Below, piece after piece: positions 11,701 to 25,342 of a DNA stretch of 64,000 bases. Position 1 is the stretch's first letter; the number at the start of each line of letters is the position of its first letter. The notes beneath the pieces were generated by a model. The model worked only from the letters and a program-made list of their open reading frames with translations. It ran no database searches and had not been told where the DNA came from. The position numbers and the translations under genes are program-made. The stretch covers positions 44,225,693 to 44,289,692 of the forward strand of contig OX439045.1 in NCBI GenBank assembly GCA_949317995.1. The letters are read 5' to 3'. Source of the DNA: Acholoe squamosa. Lineage: Eukaryota > Annelida > Polychaeta > Phyllodocida > Polynoidae.

Positions 11701-14700
11701 TGCTCACTACATAACACTGTCCAATCCTTTCAAGGAGGTAATATTCTGAAGTGTACTGATGCTTGGTTTAAACTCACCAAGGACCCTTGCATCTTAGCCA
11801 TGGCTCAGGGTGTCACCATTGACTTTAATGCCTTACCATCTCAAGTCTGGGTGCCTCCTCCCTATAAACTTGATCGGGTAGAGGTGGCCTTCATGGATAA
11901 GGAAGTAGAGAAAATGGTAGCTAAGGGTATTATCCCTTTCGTGCCCAGAATTATTTTAAGAAAGTTGATTTATTCAACAAACTTGACATTGTAAAAGTTT
12001 TTACCTATATCATGTTCAGAATAACGTATTGATTTGAATGGTAACAAAGAGTACATTAAAATAGCTTTCAGAATTTGCAATGTGAAGCCTATGTTAGAGT
12101 ATTACATGAATTAGTAGGAAATGGTAATGGCACAGTAAGTGGAAATGGGCTGGAAGTGCCCATAATATCATCCTTTTTTACTTTCATTATATTTTGATGG
12201 GGAATAGGCTATTATAAATCAATAAAGTGTCTTTTGACAGTTCAAAGTATATCATTCTGACGGGAAAAAAAGAAAATATGTATTGTAATTGAACTCCTTG
12301 GAGAAAATCACATGGAAAATATTTTATCAATATTTTTGGTATTTTTATCAATATTTTTGTGAATTCACTGATTTTCCTGTATTTTCCCATTATTTCTAAT
12401 GCCCAGAGCGCGCACTTTTCATGTATTTTAAGCTTATTTTAATTCATTATTTTTTGTAATATTATCTACTAATGATTTACATACTTATTGCACCATAACA
12501 AATTTGGTACTATTAGAAAGCCCTTGACATTATGAGTCTTCTGGTGTTGAAATCATCTTAATCCAATAACTATTAAACCCATGGATGTCTGTTGAACATA
12601 CCTACATGGTTGAGAGCGCACTTTTGCTATTCTGGGCACGTAAGGGTTATTGAGTAATCTGTACATGAACAGGGTGAATTCATCTCCAATATTTTCCTGC
12701 GCCCCAAGCCCAATGGGGATTACAGGCTTATATTGGATTTGACAGATATGAATAAGCAGGTTATGTATGAGCACTTTAAGATGGCCTCCCTACAAACTGC
12801 TGTGGACCTTGTCACCCCTAATTGTTTTATGGGGAGTGTTGATTTAAAGGATGCCTATTACTCCATCCCTGTACAAGTGAGTGAGTGAGTAATAGATGTT
12901 TAACGCCATTTCGACAGCTAAGGTCATATTCATGGCGAGAACCTCATTACACAATTTCACAGAGGAATGTGTCAGTGCCAGTGCACCACACACATCCTGA
13001 GGGGATAGGAAAGAGGAGATATAGACCCTTTTAAGTGGGCTAGGGAAGCTCGCCCTGTACGAGAAGATTATCGTAAATTTCTGAAGTTCAGGTGGAATAG
13101 GGTCCTCTACCAGTTTGTTGGTATGCCAAACGGTCTTTCATGTGCACCAAGAGTATTCACTAAGTTACTCACTCCCCTTTCGCTAAGCTAAGGGAGGAGG
13201 GACACATCTGCTTCCCCTACATTGATGATTCTTTTATTATGCATGAGTCCAAAGAAGGTTGTGAGTAATCGATCAGAAGAGTGTGTGAAACCCTGGACGG
13301 GTTAGGCTTTGTTATTCATCTGGAGAAGTCAGCCTTTGTAGCCTCACAGAGGGTTATTTTCTTGGGTTTTTGGATTGACTCTGTAGATATGTCTATATAT
13401 CCAACTCAGGAGAAGATAGACAAATTCATGTGAGATTCCTACTTGTTGCTGGGGAAAGTCAAGCCAAAAATCAGGGAGGTTGTACCTCCCATAGGTCTTA
13501 TGATAGCTTACTCTGCAGGAGTTCAATATGGGCCTGCACATATAAAAGGACTTGAGAAATGCTAGAATGAATGGTTAGCCCACCGAAAAGGGAATTTTGA
13601 TGCTAAAATGGTACTTTCCAAGGATGCTATACAGGACATACTATGGTGGCAAGCCAACATACCAACTGCTAAGAAGGCACTGGATGTAGGCCCACCAGAG
13701 TTTGAATTGTATACGGATTCCTCGGATGACGGCTAGGGTGCACACAGAGAGAACGTCAGAACTAATGGCAGATGGCTTCCCTCTGAGGTGGATTTCCACA
13801 CCAACATCCACGAGACCATGGCAATAGAATATGGGCTAAAATCGTTGTGTAAAATGAGAGGGGCTCATATTAGGGTCATAACAGACAACACCACAGCCCT
13901 TGCATATGTGAGACATATGGGAGGGCTGCAGTCCCCAATGTGTAATCTGGTATCAAGAAACATCTGGAACTAGTGTGAGTCTAGAGGGATCTGGTTGACC
14001 GCGGCTCATGTGCCTGGAGTAGATAATGTCATCGCTGATCATGAGTTACGCCATTTCCGAGATGAGACTGGGAGTGGGAGATATATGACTCAATTTTTGA
14101 AATCATTTGTGAAAAGTTCGGGAGGCCCCAGGTGGACATGTTCGCCTCAAGACCAAATTGTAAAGTTCAGTGTTTTGTGTCATGTAGGCCAGAACCAGAA
14201 GCATGGAAAGTTGACTCTTTCTCATTCACATGGCCTAATAAGCTCTTATATTGTTTCCCTCCATTCAGCATTGCAGGCCGAGTGCTTCAACGCATACTGA
14301 GGGCAGGGGCAAGAGCGATCCTCGTGATGCCGGACTGGGAGAGTCAACCCTGGAAGGCAAAAGCCCACAAGTATGCGGTAGACTACATAAGGTTCCGTAA
14401 GAGAAAAAACAACCTACTACCTCATGGGGCCCCTACAAGCCTACAGTTCATAGGAAGTCTAACAAGTATAGCTTTCCTTTTCTGAGGTGACGCCTCCAAA
14501 AGGAAGGGTATGACAATGCTTCCATTGACCTTATGATAAAAGCTTGGAGACCATCCACAAGAAAACTTTATATGACTTACATAAACAAATGGATCGTTTT
14601 CTGTGTTGAACGGGGTTATAACTGGATGAAGGGCACTATTCCAAGTGTGTAAATTTATGAGGACCTTGTATGACTCGGGAGTAGGTCACAGAGTTATGAA

Positions 14701-17700
14701 TGTGGCACAATGTGCTTTGGGAACCCTGTTACCACAGGTAGATGGGGCGCCTATTGGGCAACATCCAAACAAATGCCATATGGTGAAGGGCACATACGAA
14801 GATAGACCTTACTGGACCAAGGTATGACATGTTTTGGGACGTTACAAAGGTATTCACATTGTTCAAAAGTTGGGGGGATAACAGTTCCTTGTCGCTTAAG
14901 AAGTTATCGTTGAAACTAGCGGTCTCAATTCTACTTGTCACGTCTCAAAGAGGGCAAACAATCTTAGCGTTAAGGACAGATGAACTGTCTTGGAAGGACA
15001 GAAATGCTGTCTTCAGACTCAGTACTCTGTTAAAGTCTAACAGAGTGGTTGACCCTTTAAACACTGTGGTCTTGCAACCCTACATCCTGAATGAAATGCT
15101 CTGTGTGGTTAGCACCCTCAAGGCATATCTCACTAGGAGGCAAAAGGTCCGTGAAAAGTCTGAAAGACTTAGGAGGAAGCTGAACCTTCCACCTCTAGAA
15201 AATCCACTGCAGCTCCTTATGAGTTACATTTTGCCTCATGACGGAATCAGTAGGGATACCCTGGCCAGGTGGACCATTGCCACTCTAGACATGGCTAAGA
15301 TTGACACTTCACATTGGAAGGCCCACTCTACTTGTGGGGCTTCAGCTTCAGCTTCCACCAAGGTAGGATCCTGCTTAAATGCTATAATGCGCCTGGCAGG
15401 GTGGAAGTCAGCTGACTCATATCGGAAATTCTACAACAAGCCCATTGAGGTTGATACAGAGCTTGTAGCTACAAACTTGCTGAGACTAGCAGACTAAATT
15501 TGTTGAACAAAAATCAACACAATCTTTTTGCATTTTCCACTTCTATACATATTCAACTATCATAATCCAAAAGTATTTGAAAATAGCAACAGAACATGAA
15601 TGATATTTTAGCAGGAAATGAGGCCATAGATTTTCCCATTGACTCTTATAGACCTTCCTTCATTACACCCCTTTCCCATGTCACTATTTTTACATTTCCT
15701 TCATCCCTATATGTGAACAGGCAAGCAAAAACACCACTCTGCAGGGAAATTCATTATCAAAGTTCATCTCAAGATCTTTAAAATGAGACATCATAGGGTT
15801 AAATATTCCTAGTAGTTATGTCAGAACCCCTCCCTGAAAATAGGTCGTTATTCATATCTAAAATCGATGATTAAGCTCTAAATACATCATAAACCATAAT
15901 GATGTCTAAAAACACAATGAATCAGCCTTTTTCATAAAAAATACATAATAATATGGTGATTTTTATCATAGATTTTATCTAGAAGGAATTTCCATTTCTG
16001 TTTTCAGTTTTGGGTTTTTGGGGAGTGTCCCCAAAGACTGGCCTAAAAATCTGCAAATTTTGATTATTGGAATGGTTGCCATGGCAACCAGGAACAGGCA
16101 TATAGGTGGATTTCTCATGATAATTGTTCATTTTACCAACCAAATATGGTCCATTTCTACCAAAAATGGTGCATTTTAAATGAAACCATCGAATTCTGCA
16201 TCAAAAATTAGCTTTATGTACTTTTAAAATAATTTGAGAGTGATTTTGCCCTCCAATGCCCCCTAGTGGCCAAATGGGGAGTTAAAAATCCCCCACGGAG
16301 GGGTGTTCTCCCTTGATGGGTTGTACTGTGTTTACTCCATTAATTTGAAGTTGTTTTAGTCCTACTTTCTGGTCGTCGTGTATAGATGTAACAGTGTAAT
16401 TTGAGGTTTGAGCTAGCTTCCTATAAAGGGTAGAGTATGCCACTACCTCAGCCCAGTACACCTATTAAGCTGAGCAGCAGTCCTACTCAAATAAAACCAG
16501 TGAGAGATACCTCTTGACTGAAGGCTTTATTGATTCCTCTCCTTGGATACTAACATCTCAAGCATAAAAAGAGTACAAAGATTTGCCACACTCGAACAAC
16601 ACTCGATCATGTCCTATCAATGACATAGTCTTATCATGACAATCTCTCTTTCCTTCTCATATTAAAGTTCCCTATCCTGATGATAACTCCACATTCCTAA
16701 GTTCACAGGATGTTATACAGTAGGCAAGGCAGGAGGCAAGCTTAGTCCAATTTAACTTCCAATTAGGCAGTGTAGTGCATTCACATGGAAGGTTTGAATA
16801 GTTAATATAGGATGCCCACCTTACGGTGGATCCTAAGTCCACACAGAGCTATTCCCTGCATGGAGAGGGAAAGGCCTTCCCTAGGCCTGGAGTCCGATTG
16901 TACTAATCACTGCTCTTAATTCCTACCTTCATCTTGTATGAAGTCCCTTGGCTGGAAACTAGTCATTCCAAGGTAGTGCTTTTCAGAGCTACAAATAGTT
17001 GTGTTTGATCTACTCTCTAAATCTCCTCAGCAGTGAAGGCTGAGTATGTTGTTGTTGAATGTGCATGCAATTCCCCAGATGTCAGATCTCCTCTTATATA
17101 AGGCTGCTGTTTCCTAATGTGTATAGGCTGTTCACTACTTTGATCTAATGGTATCTGGCTACTAACTGCTAGCTCAGATATGTGTGCCTAACTTTCAATG
17201 TTGTCTCCATGCTCCCTCTGAAAGAACTCCCTGCTTCCGACTCAGAATTCCATAAATATATTATTTGAGGAGCGTTGTTATCTCAACGCGCCTGCTACGA
17301 GAAATGTAGTTATCTCTTGAAGTCACTAGCTCGTATTCATTTCCCATTTATTGTTCAACTTTTTAAAGTAGTTATTTCTTAATCTAATATTCTTCTTCCT
17401 ATTATTCATCATTAGTCCCTCTGATTCTGCTGGTCTTAAACCAATTATATCTTTCATTTTCGATGAAATCTCTTCTATTTATCCCTCAGGCTATTGGTGT
17501 TTTTATCCCTTTCATCTCTCGACTGGAGCAATCAAGCCTTCTGTCCCAAATCTCATTATGGACTCAGACACTACAGCTTACACCACCAATTCCCGTGGAA
17601 CACACTACCAATGTATTTCATCTCGGACTGTTTTTGTCAATAAACATCCATCACTCTGTCTTGCATTACTGCCTTTTTCTTTGCATCTCTATTAAATCAC

Positions 17701-20700
17701 TTACATATGTTATTACTGTCGACACTACTGACTACATATTATCATCGATTAGGGATTTCTCTTACACCATCATACAGGGTCACATAGATAAACCTAATGA
17801 TATCCAAAGGTATAGGCAAAAATCAACACAACTTCTGTTATCCAGAGGTATAGGTAAAAATCAACACAACTTATTTACCACTCATCCACCAGCATTTGTC
17901 TTTAATATTAGTTGTATGGTCTAGTGTCATGTACAAGCATGTTTTTTAGCAGTTAAGTACTACTCTAATGTACAAAATCCTCATGTATAAGACACACCCC
18001 TCACTTTGCTGGCTTGCAAAAAAAAACACAACAGTGCTCTAGCGTAAAATATATGGCTTATTGCCCGAGAGACTTGTCTCCTCGGCCATATTTACATCAT
18101 GTAGGAGGGGGACAGCAGGTCATGTCAAAAACAGCCAAAAGTCCTCTACTATAGATCAGCTACTGAAATCAGTCAACCATGACGAAGACTGTGGTGTACC
18201 AGTGTACTAGTACCAGTGTACCAGTGAATTGCTATTATTCCAGGTCGTTCTGGGACGGGCTGATAACTTCCACACCCACTCTAGGCACCTCTAAGTACCT
18301 GTAGTCAATTGCTATTGTCCCAGGTCATCTAACAGCGCCGCAGCTCTGTCCCCTAGAGTCTCTGAGTGTTTGTTCAATCACTTCATAATTACACATCTCT
18401 ACTACGATCTCTCGGCCATTACATCTGTGATGTACAATTCACTCTTAATAATGTCCTCAACCAAGCATGATCTCGTATGTGAACCCGCCCAAGGGGCAGG
18501 TTCACTAATATTAAAATAACTTAATACTTTGGACCCCCCACCCCGGCAGGTGAAAATCAAACAAACAGACAGCCTACCGAGGAGAATCTCTGTGACTATG
18601 GGATAAGACCCTTTAAGTCTTTTATCTTTTCCGTCTTGGACCAACCACACTTAATAATCTAAGGGATCTATGCCTACAGCAAACGGTAGGTGAAAATCAA
18701 AAACAGACAGATACCCTACCAAGCGAGGGTCTCTATGAAAATGGAATTAAATCTCTTTTAAGTCTTTGATCTATTTAAAACCATAGTTAAGAGACTTATC
18801 TTGAACGGGTACATTTATAAGAGAAAGTAAAATTTTGTTCCCTCACACTTTCTTTACCACCTTCATGATGGAAATACCAACTGCTCTACAGACTATCAAC
18901 TCTGAGAACCCAAAAACTACTACAGCAAATTATATAAATTTTTTTTATTTATATTAAATATCTCATTTGCATAATTAGCCCCGCCCAATTGTTTACAAAT
19001 AAGGGACCATGTGGCTGGGCCACATGGCTGGGCCACGTGGCTAGGCCATGTGTTCTTTACAAATGAGGGGTCACATGATTGCACTAATCTCCTAATTAGG
19101 TCATGTTATCATCGTAACCAGAATGCTGTCCTCTGATTTGCTGAAAGGTGGTCACTAATCCCTAATTAGGTCAAGGGGGCGTGGTCTCATTAGCATAAAG
19201 GGGCATGGCCTATTATGTAAATGAGGGTCACATGACCAAATGGAGGGCTCTGATTGGCAAAGGGGGCATGGCCTATTATGCAAATGAGGTGCACCACAGG
19301 GGGTCCAGTGACGTCAAAGGTCACATGACCAAATGGAGGCCTCTGATTGGCTGCATGCCCAGTGAGTAATATCCTTAGATTAGCTATAGTCCCATTGCGA
19401 TACATACTATACTACTACCCTGGGTGGGTGCCAGCTAGGGCCTGGTCAGGGGTAGACACCTATACCCACCTCTCAGACTACTCCAAGACATACTCCAGGT
19501 AACAAGTAAAGCCAGTGCTCCTGTTCTTTGGTGGGTGTTTTTGTAGTCAGGGCATTTTCTTTGTATATCATTTGCTGACTTGTGACTATCATATTGTGTT
19601 TGCTTTGTACCGTTTGTGGTCAATAGATTTTATAAGTAGAATTTACCTTGTTTTGTCTTGTTTTCACATTGAATTACTTTAGGTATTTTGGATCCATCCC
19701 TTAGCCCAGCCCACATGGGGTTAAGCCAGACCCCATAGATTCTTCCAAATTATATTAAATTTGCTTATATCTTCATAATATCCACAAAATCGTTATAACA
19801 CACTCTAGGTCGTGTTTACATGTCTACAGGTTGTCAGCTAGAGGACTTGCCCAGTATGGAAATTTTAGAAGCCACACTTGAAAAACACAATTCAGGTTAG
19901 ATATTTCTGAGGTGGGCCCCCTATTATAAATGAAGGATGGTTTCTCATTGCAAAATAGTGCCAAAACGGGCTCCAGTGGAGGACAGGTTTATGTATACTA
20001 AAAAAACTGATTTTATCGTACGAAATGTGTGTATCTAATTGAAAAAGGTGATTTTTCGATACATCAACTTTTAGCCCCAATATTGGGCCTCTAAATTTGT
20101 AAACAATAATATCTAGTATCCTAGATATTGCTTCGAGGTAGCCGCGATTAGGAGGGATTGTTCCTTTTTGGCCAAATTTGACCAAAAACAACTCGTAGAT
20201 ATTAAAGATGCCGAGCTAAAACTATTATATTCTCCCTTGGCACTTCATATGTTTTGCTACCACATGTGTGCAGTTGGCAAGTGTATTTGAACGAAATCTC
20301 CCTAACAAAGCGTCCTATCCCTCTAAGGGTCTTCATTTGAGAAAATCCCCCTAACAAGGGTCTACTTTTGAGCAAAAAGCCCACATTTCAGCCAAAATGT
20401 CTGAATTTTTGTACACATTTTGCTGGTTTACGAGAAGATTTTCCAAATAGGCCTAAAGGTAATTGGTCATTTTGAGTCAATTTTCAAATTCTGATTTTAT
20501 TTATCAGATTTTTCTGTAAAAACATGGAGGTTTTGGCTGAAAATACCTTAAAAAGGGTGGACTTTTGAGGGTAAAACCTATGAACACGGGTAAGGGTTGT
20601 CAGAGGCCCAGCTGTGCACCCCCTACCTGGGACTTAATCTATAGAAATAATATCTACTCACGTTCACACGCCACCATACGAGACCAATCGCCGTTGGAGT

Positions 20701-23700
20701 CACAGCTAGTGAGATACCCAAATTTGTGGTCTTTAACATCCCAATGGCCTTCTTGACAGTCGACCCAAACCTGGTCTCCATATCGACCCACAAGTTTTCC
20801 ATTCGAATTGGGTGGGGCATCAGCGGCAACTGGCGCTACTGGTATCGTCAATGATGGGGTGTCAGCGAAGCACGGTATGCCTGGTTGTATCATGAAGGTA
20901 ACACGATTCATGCGGTTAATAAAAAATAGTTTAAGTTCCCTCTCAACCAAAGTCACAGATAGAACACATCCAATAATAATAGTAATCTTTTCATTATAGT
21001 GACACCTTATTAAAGTGTGCTACAAGCCTTGTGTCCACAGGGCGACAGAATTTGTACCGACAAAATAAAACCACTTTTATCATCCATATCCAACAATGAT
21101 ATTTAATATGTTTGATTTTTGTAGTCGGAAAATAGCGCTTTGGATTGTATTTGTCATAAGAATTCTATCAACGAAGTGTATTTGTCATCAGAAATCAACG
21201 ATAGATGTGTTTTTGTCATCAGAAATTTTGTCGCTTACAAACTCTGTCACCCTGTGGACGCACAGCTTAAGACCCATAGTCCACTGGGCCTCTTCGGCCA
21301 ACTTTGGCCATACATTTCACACACAAAAGTCGGCTTTGGCCAGACATTAACTACATAAAAGTCGATCAAAGAGGCCCAGTCGACTATTGTAATAATGGGA
21401 TGATCCTTTACATCTTCACAAACTCAAATATAATCAATCCATAATATCTGATACATTGTTTTGAGTTTATTTTTAGATAAAGACATGTTTCTTTTCCTAT
21501 GTTAACACTAATAATGTTGGTGAAATAAAAAGCATGGACATTCGGACATGGCCGTACAAGAAATAGGCGAAGCTTACCTACACAGCCCCAAATTGGATGA
21601 GCATCTCCAGTAGAGAGGCAGATTGTAAAATAGAAAGGGCTCGATTCTGACCGGTAGTCGGTGTAGCCTATGGCAGTTGGACCATTCTTGATGTTAGTAA
21701 CGAACCCCTGCTTACAGGTTACTGTCATGTTATCTCCGTATCGCAGGTCTATATCTCCAGACACTGTCTCGGCTGGCTGTTTGTGGTAGCATGGTGTTCC
21801 TATATGGAAATCAAATAAGGAGGACTGGGGTGTAGCTGATTGGTTAAACTAATACCATTTGAAATGTGTCTGCGCTTCATTACTTCATTGCTTAGCTGCT
21901 TCTGACAAATGTTCTACCACAATAAATGTTTTGAGATTAACCATAATTGGAGTCACAAACTATGTATAAATGACTTACGGACGCAGTGGACTGTGTGGTT
22001 AAATTCTCCATCAGCTTGACAGAACATGAACTGCTCCTTCTTGACCAGGTCTGTGCGATAATTATCACGATCGATGCTGTCTGGTGTACCCAACCATGTT
22101 GTTAGATGGCCAAGCTCACATTCAGCAACAACGGTATCACCAAAGTAAGCCTCGAAATATCCTGTTGAAGAGTTGGTATTGTTCGGGGCTTTGATGCGGC
22201 ATGGGGTCACTGTAATGAAAGAAAATCGTATTTAAAATTGATACAAAATGCAAAATCGTCAACCAGTCACTGAGCTAGTAGTAAAGGCGATGGATGATGG
22301 TACATATGCATTTTCCAGTACATGTAATGCTTATTAACACTATTAAGAAATGCTATCCAGTATTGAACTGTTTAGACACTATAATTATGAGAACCAGAAG
22401 TGAAGGCTTTCTAGGTAAAATGAAATACTGCCATTGCGACATACCACTACCATTAGGGATATTATTTGCACCGGGAATCTTATTTGAAAATAAACTCAAA
22501 TGCAGGGCAAAAGGAGGGGTCACGCCCCCGTGCCCCTCGTATAAATCCGCCACTAGAAATGGAAAGGAATTGTTTCAGCTAGACCCTATTCCACTTGTTG
22601 CATGGGTGTAAACTTACATGTGCACCCAAAAGTGTTATTCCACTCTCCTGTTGCTAGACATTCCGCATTGTAGCCATACTCTCTAGTATCTTTGTAGGTT
22701 AGAGGGCTTACACCGGTGGGCCCAGTATCAGTGGTGATGTAACCGTCCATACATCGAACTTCTATCACGTCGCCTAGGTACCCACGGAGCTCGCCCTGTA
22801 CCGTATTGTTGGGCGCTGCTGTATAGCACGGGGTAGCTGAAAGAGCATGGGCCTCGATATCGTAATATGTTGTTTTTTTTCATTTGGGATGTAAATTTTC
22901 AGTGAATCGAAACATCATTATTTTCTAGAAGAGAAATATGATAAGTGATTGTACTTGTTGAACTTATTTTTTTTAGTTCTTTCTCCACCTTCCAACCTGT
23001 CAAGCTTACGAATAATTCATAAAAGCACTTTCGCCGCTCTTTGTTTTAAGCACTGGTTCCACAGAGATCAGTCGTACTTTAAAATAAAATCTGACCGACC
23101 AATATAAGCAAATCATCTCAAAAAGTTGGCTCCACTGGTTGTAATCCAATTGCATTACGACCGATAAATGGACCAGTTGGTTCCACAAAGACAAATCGGT
23201 CAGTCGGTTAGGGTCATTTATGTGTATCAGGTGACAAGACACATGACCTGAGAAAGGGCGGGCTTCCCTAGCCCACTTAAAAGGGTCTGTATCTTCTCTT
23301 TGCTATCCCCTCAGGATGTGTGTGGTGCACATGCGCGGGCACTGACACATTCCTCTATGAATTGTGTAATGTAGTTCTCGCCATGAATATGACCTTAGTT
23401 GTCGAAATGGCGTTAAACATCTATTACTCACTCACTCACTGAGAAAGGGCGGGTCCTTCAGAGGTGTTCAAAATAGCGAAAGGAAAGTGTGAAAAGTGGC
23501 CCCGCTTCACTGTAACAGCTGCAGCTGTCTCATATGCTGTGAGGGATCATTTCGAAGATGTCGTGATCGTAAATGCTATTAAGAGGTGCAGTCCCATCTG
23601 GTGGCGGGATCACTACTCTCAAGCCAGGGAGGACACACAATGTAATATGATGGCCAAGCTTGAGGTGGACCTCCTGAGGGTGAGTAGCTCACAATCATAA

Positions 23701-24204
23701 ACATATCTACATAGCCAGCACAGGCTATCCACACGACCGAAGGATCAAGGTCCTGTTGCCTTACCTCTTTATAAATCTATATAACTGAGAACACCCCTCC
23801 CCCGTTTATCTTTTTTTTTGTACAGGTACACTTTATTTATAGGCTCTACTCAATACCTTTTTTTATAAATTTATGTATTTTACTTGAACCAAAATAAAAG
23901 TTCTCGTGTGAACTGGGAATGTATATGATCAGTCAGTCTTGTTTTACACCACAGAAGCATTTATAATTTTTTTTTCAGCTGGGATGTGTGAACGAGTTCC
24001 TGCGTATACAACATACATGATGCCTTGCCTATATAAAGAACTCCTGGACCTGGCCAGACCCTTGATACAAAGGCAGGACACAAAGTGGCGTTGAGCCATT
24101 CCAGTAGAGGACAGACTGTCCCTCACAATTCGTTCCTTGCACACGGTGAGAAAAATATTAAAATTGAACATAAATATTTAAAGTATACATAGGGCAAAAC
24201 CACA

Positions 24205-24287
<83 letters not shown>

Positions 24288-25248
24288 ATATATTGTATGA
24301 GCTGGTTCCACTGAAATCGTACCAGGGGACTTAAATTATTCAGAATTACAATATTTCTGAACTTTTACCTTGTGAATTTAGACTTTCTGTATTTTTTCCA
24401 TCATGTGTGTATCATAGCTAAAAAAACAATTTGTCATAGCTGAAAAATATCAATTAATTTAACACTTTATTTTTAATTTCATTCTGTGTTTGCAGACTCC
24501 AAAAACGAAGGAAGAGTGGCGCGCCGTTTCCAAAGGTTTTCACAATAAGTGAATATTCCCCCATGTGCTAGGTGCTGTGGGCGGTAAACATGTTAGAATC
24601 AAGCGGCCTCGCAACTCCGGATCAGAATTATATAACTACAAATCATTCTACAGTACACACATTTTGTAGTGCTTTTAGCTGTTGTCGACTCAGATTACCG
24701 TTTCCTCTATGTGGATGCGGGGGCGGAAGGCAAGACGTCGGATTCGTCCCTTTGGTCAGACAGTCAATTCAATCTAGTCCTACAGGATCCAGCCAACCCA
24801 TTGGGTTTGAGGCGAGAAATAGACATGGAGCCAGACGGGGCCAGAGATGTTGTAATGGCTATTATCTGCCTACATAACTTTCTCAAAGCCAAAGTACCAA
24901 ACACGTACACATCCAAGCCTACCACAGACTGGGGTGATAAGGACTACAATCTGCATAGGGGGGAGTGGGGGAAAGAGATCGCTCTAGTGTCCACCGACCG
25001 ACGCCTCACCAAGAAGAACCACTCACAGAATGTGAGGCAGATAAGAGAGCGCCTCATGTACTGGTGCCTTACTAAGGAGGGGGAATGCCACTGGCAGTAC
25101 GAGACAGTGCTGAAGCCCCTGTTCTATGGAGACTGAACACCATAGTTAAATCCCAATAGAACACTGTTTCTTTGTGCTGTGATGTATAAATATCTCTGTC
25201 TCTCTGTCTCTCTCTGTCTCTGTCTCTGTCTCTGTCTCTGTCTCTGTC

Positions 25249-25342
<94 letters not shown>

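Larger units (their letters stand above)
11755..14480 (+). pseudogene. DIRS reverse transcriptase and RNase H, broken
   Basis: The reading frame starts around CTDAWFKLT and runs through [14 protein letters not shown]. It breaks at the MITE, resumes with [18 protein letters not shown] and DLTDMNKQV, and reaches motif A ([13 protein letters not shown]), where the SINE is inserted. After the SINE come [19 protein letters not shown] (motif B) and the catalytic YIDD of FPYIDDSFI near 13,222. RNase H follows: YTDSSDDG near 13,715, [23 protein letters not shown] and [11 protein letters not shown]. Several in-frame stops are present, so it is inactive. Converts element RNA to DNA in intact relatives. 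Confidence 0.8.
10531..15497 (+). mobile_element. DIRS-type tyrosine-recombinase retrotransposon, decayed (coding span)
   Basis: Order is gag-like ORF1, reverse transcriptase, RNase H, tyrosine recombinase, as in DIRS elements. The frame is broken by several stops, frameshifts and two nested insertions: a TTAT-flanked MITE at 11,934-12,646 and a SINE at 12,875-13,052. Both insertion sites can be resolved to the base because the coding frame rejoins when they are ignored. It lies in the intron between exons 22 and 23, in sense opposite to the host gene. Terminal repeats not located. Confidence 0.85.

Noticed and set aside
17463-17924. 153-codon frame on + strand
   Set aside because: Lies mostly inside the LTR-like element; the homologous copy at 39 kb does not keep the frame, and no domain is visible.
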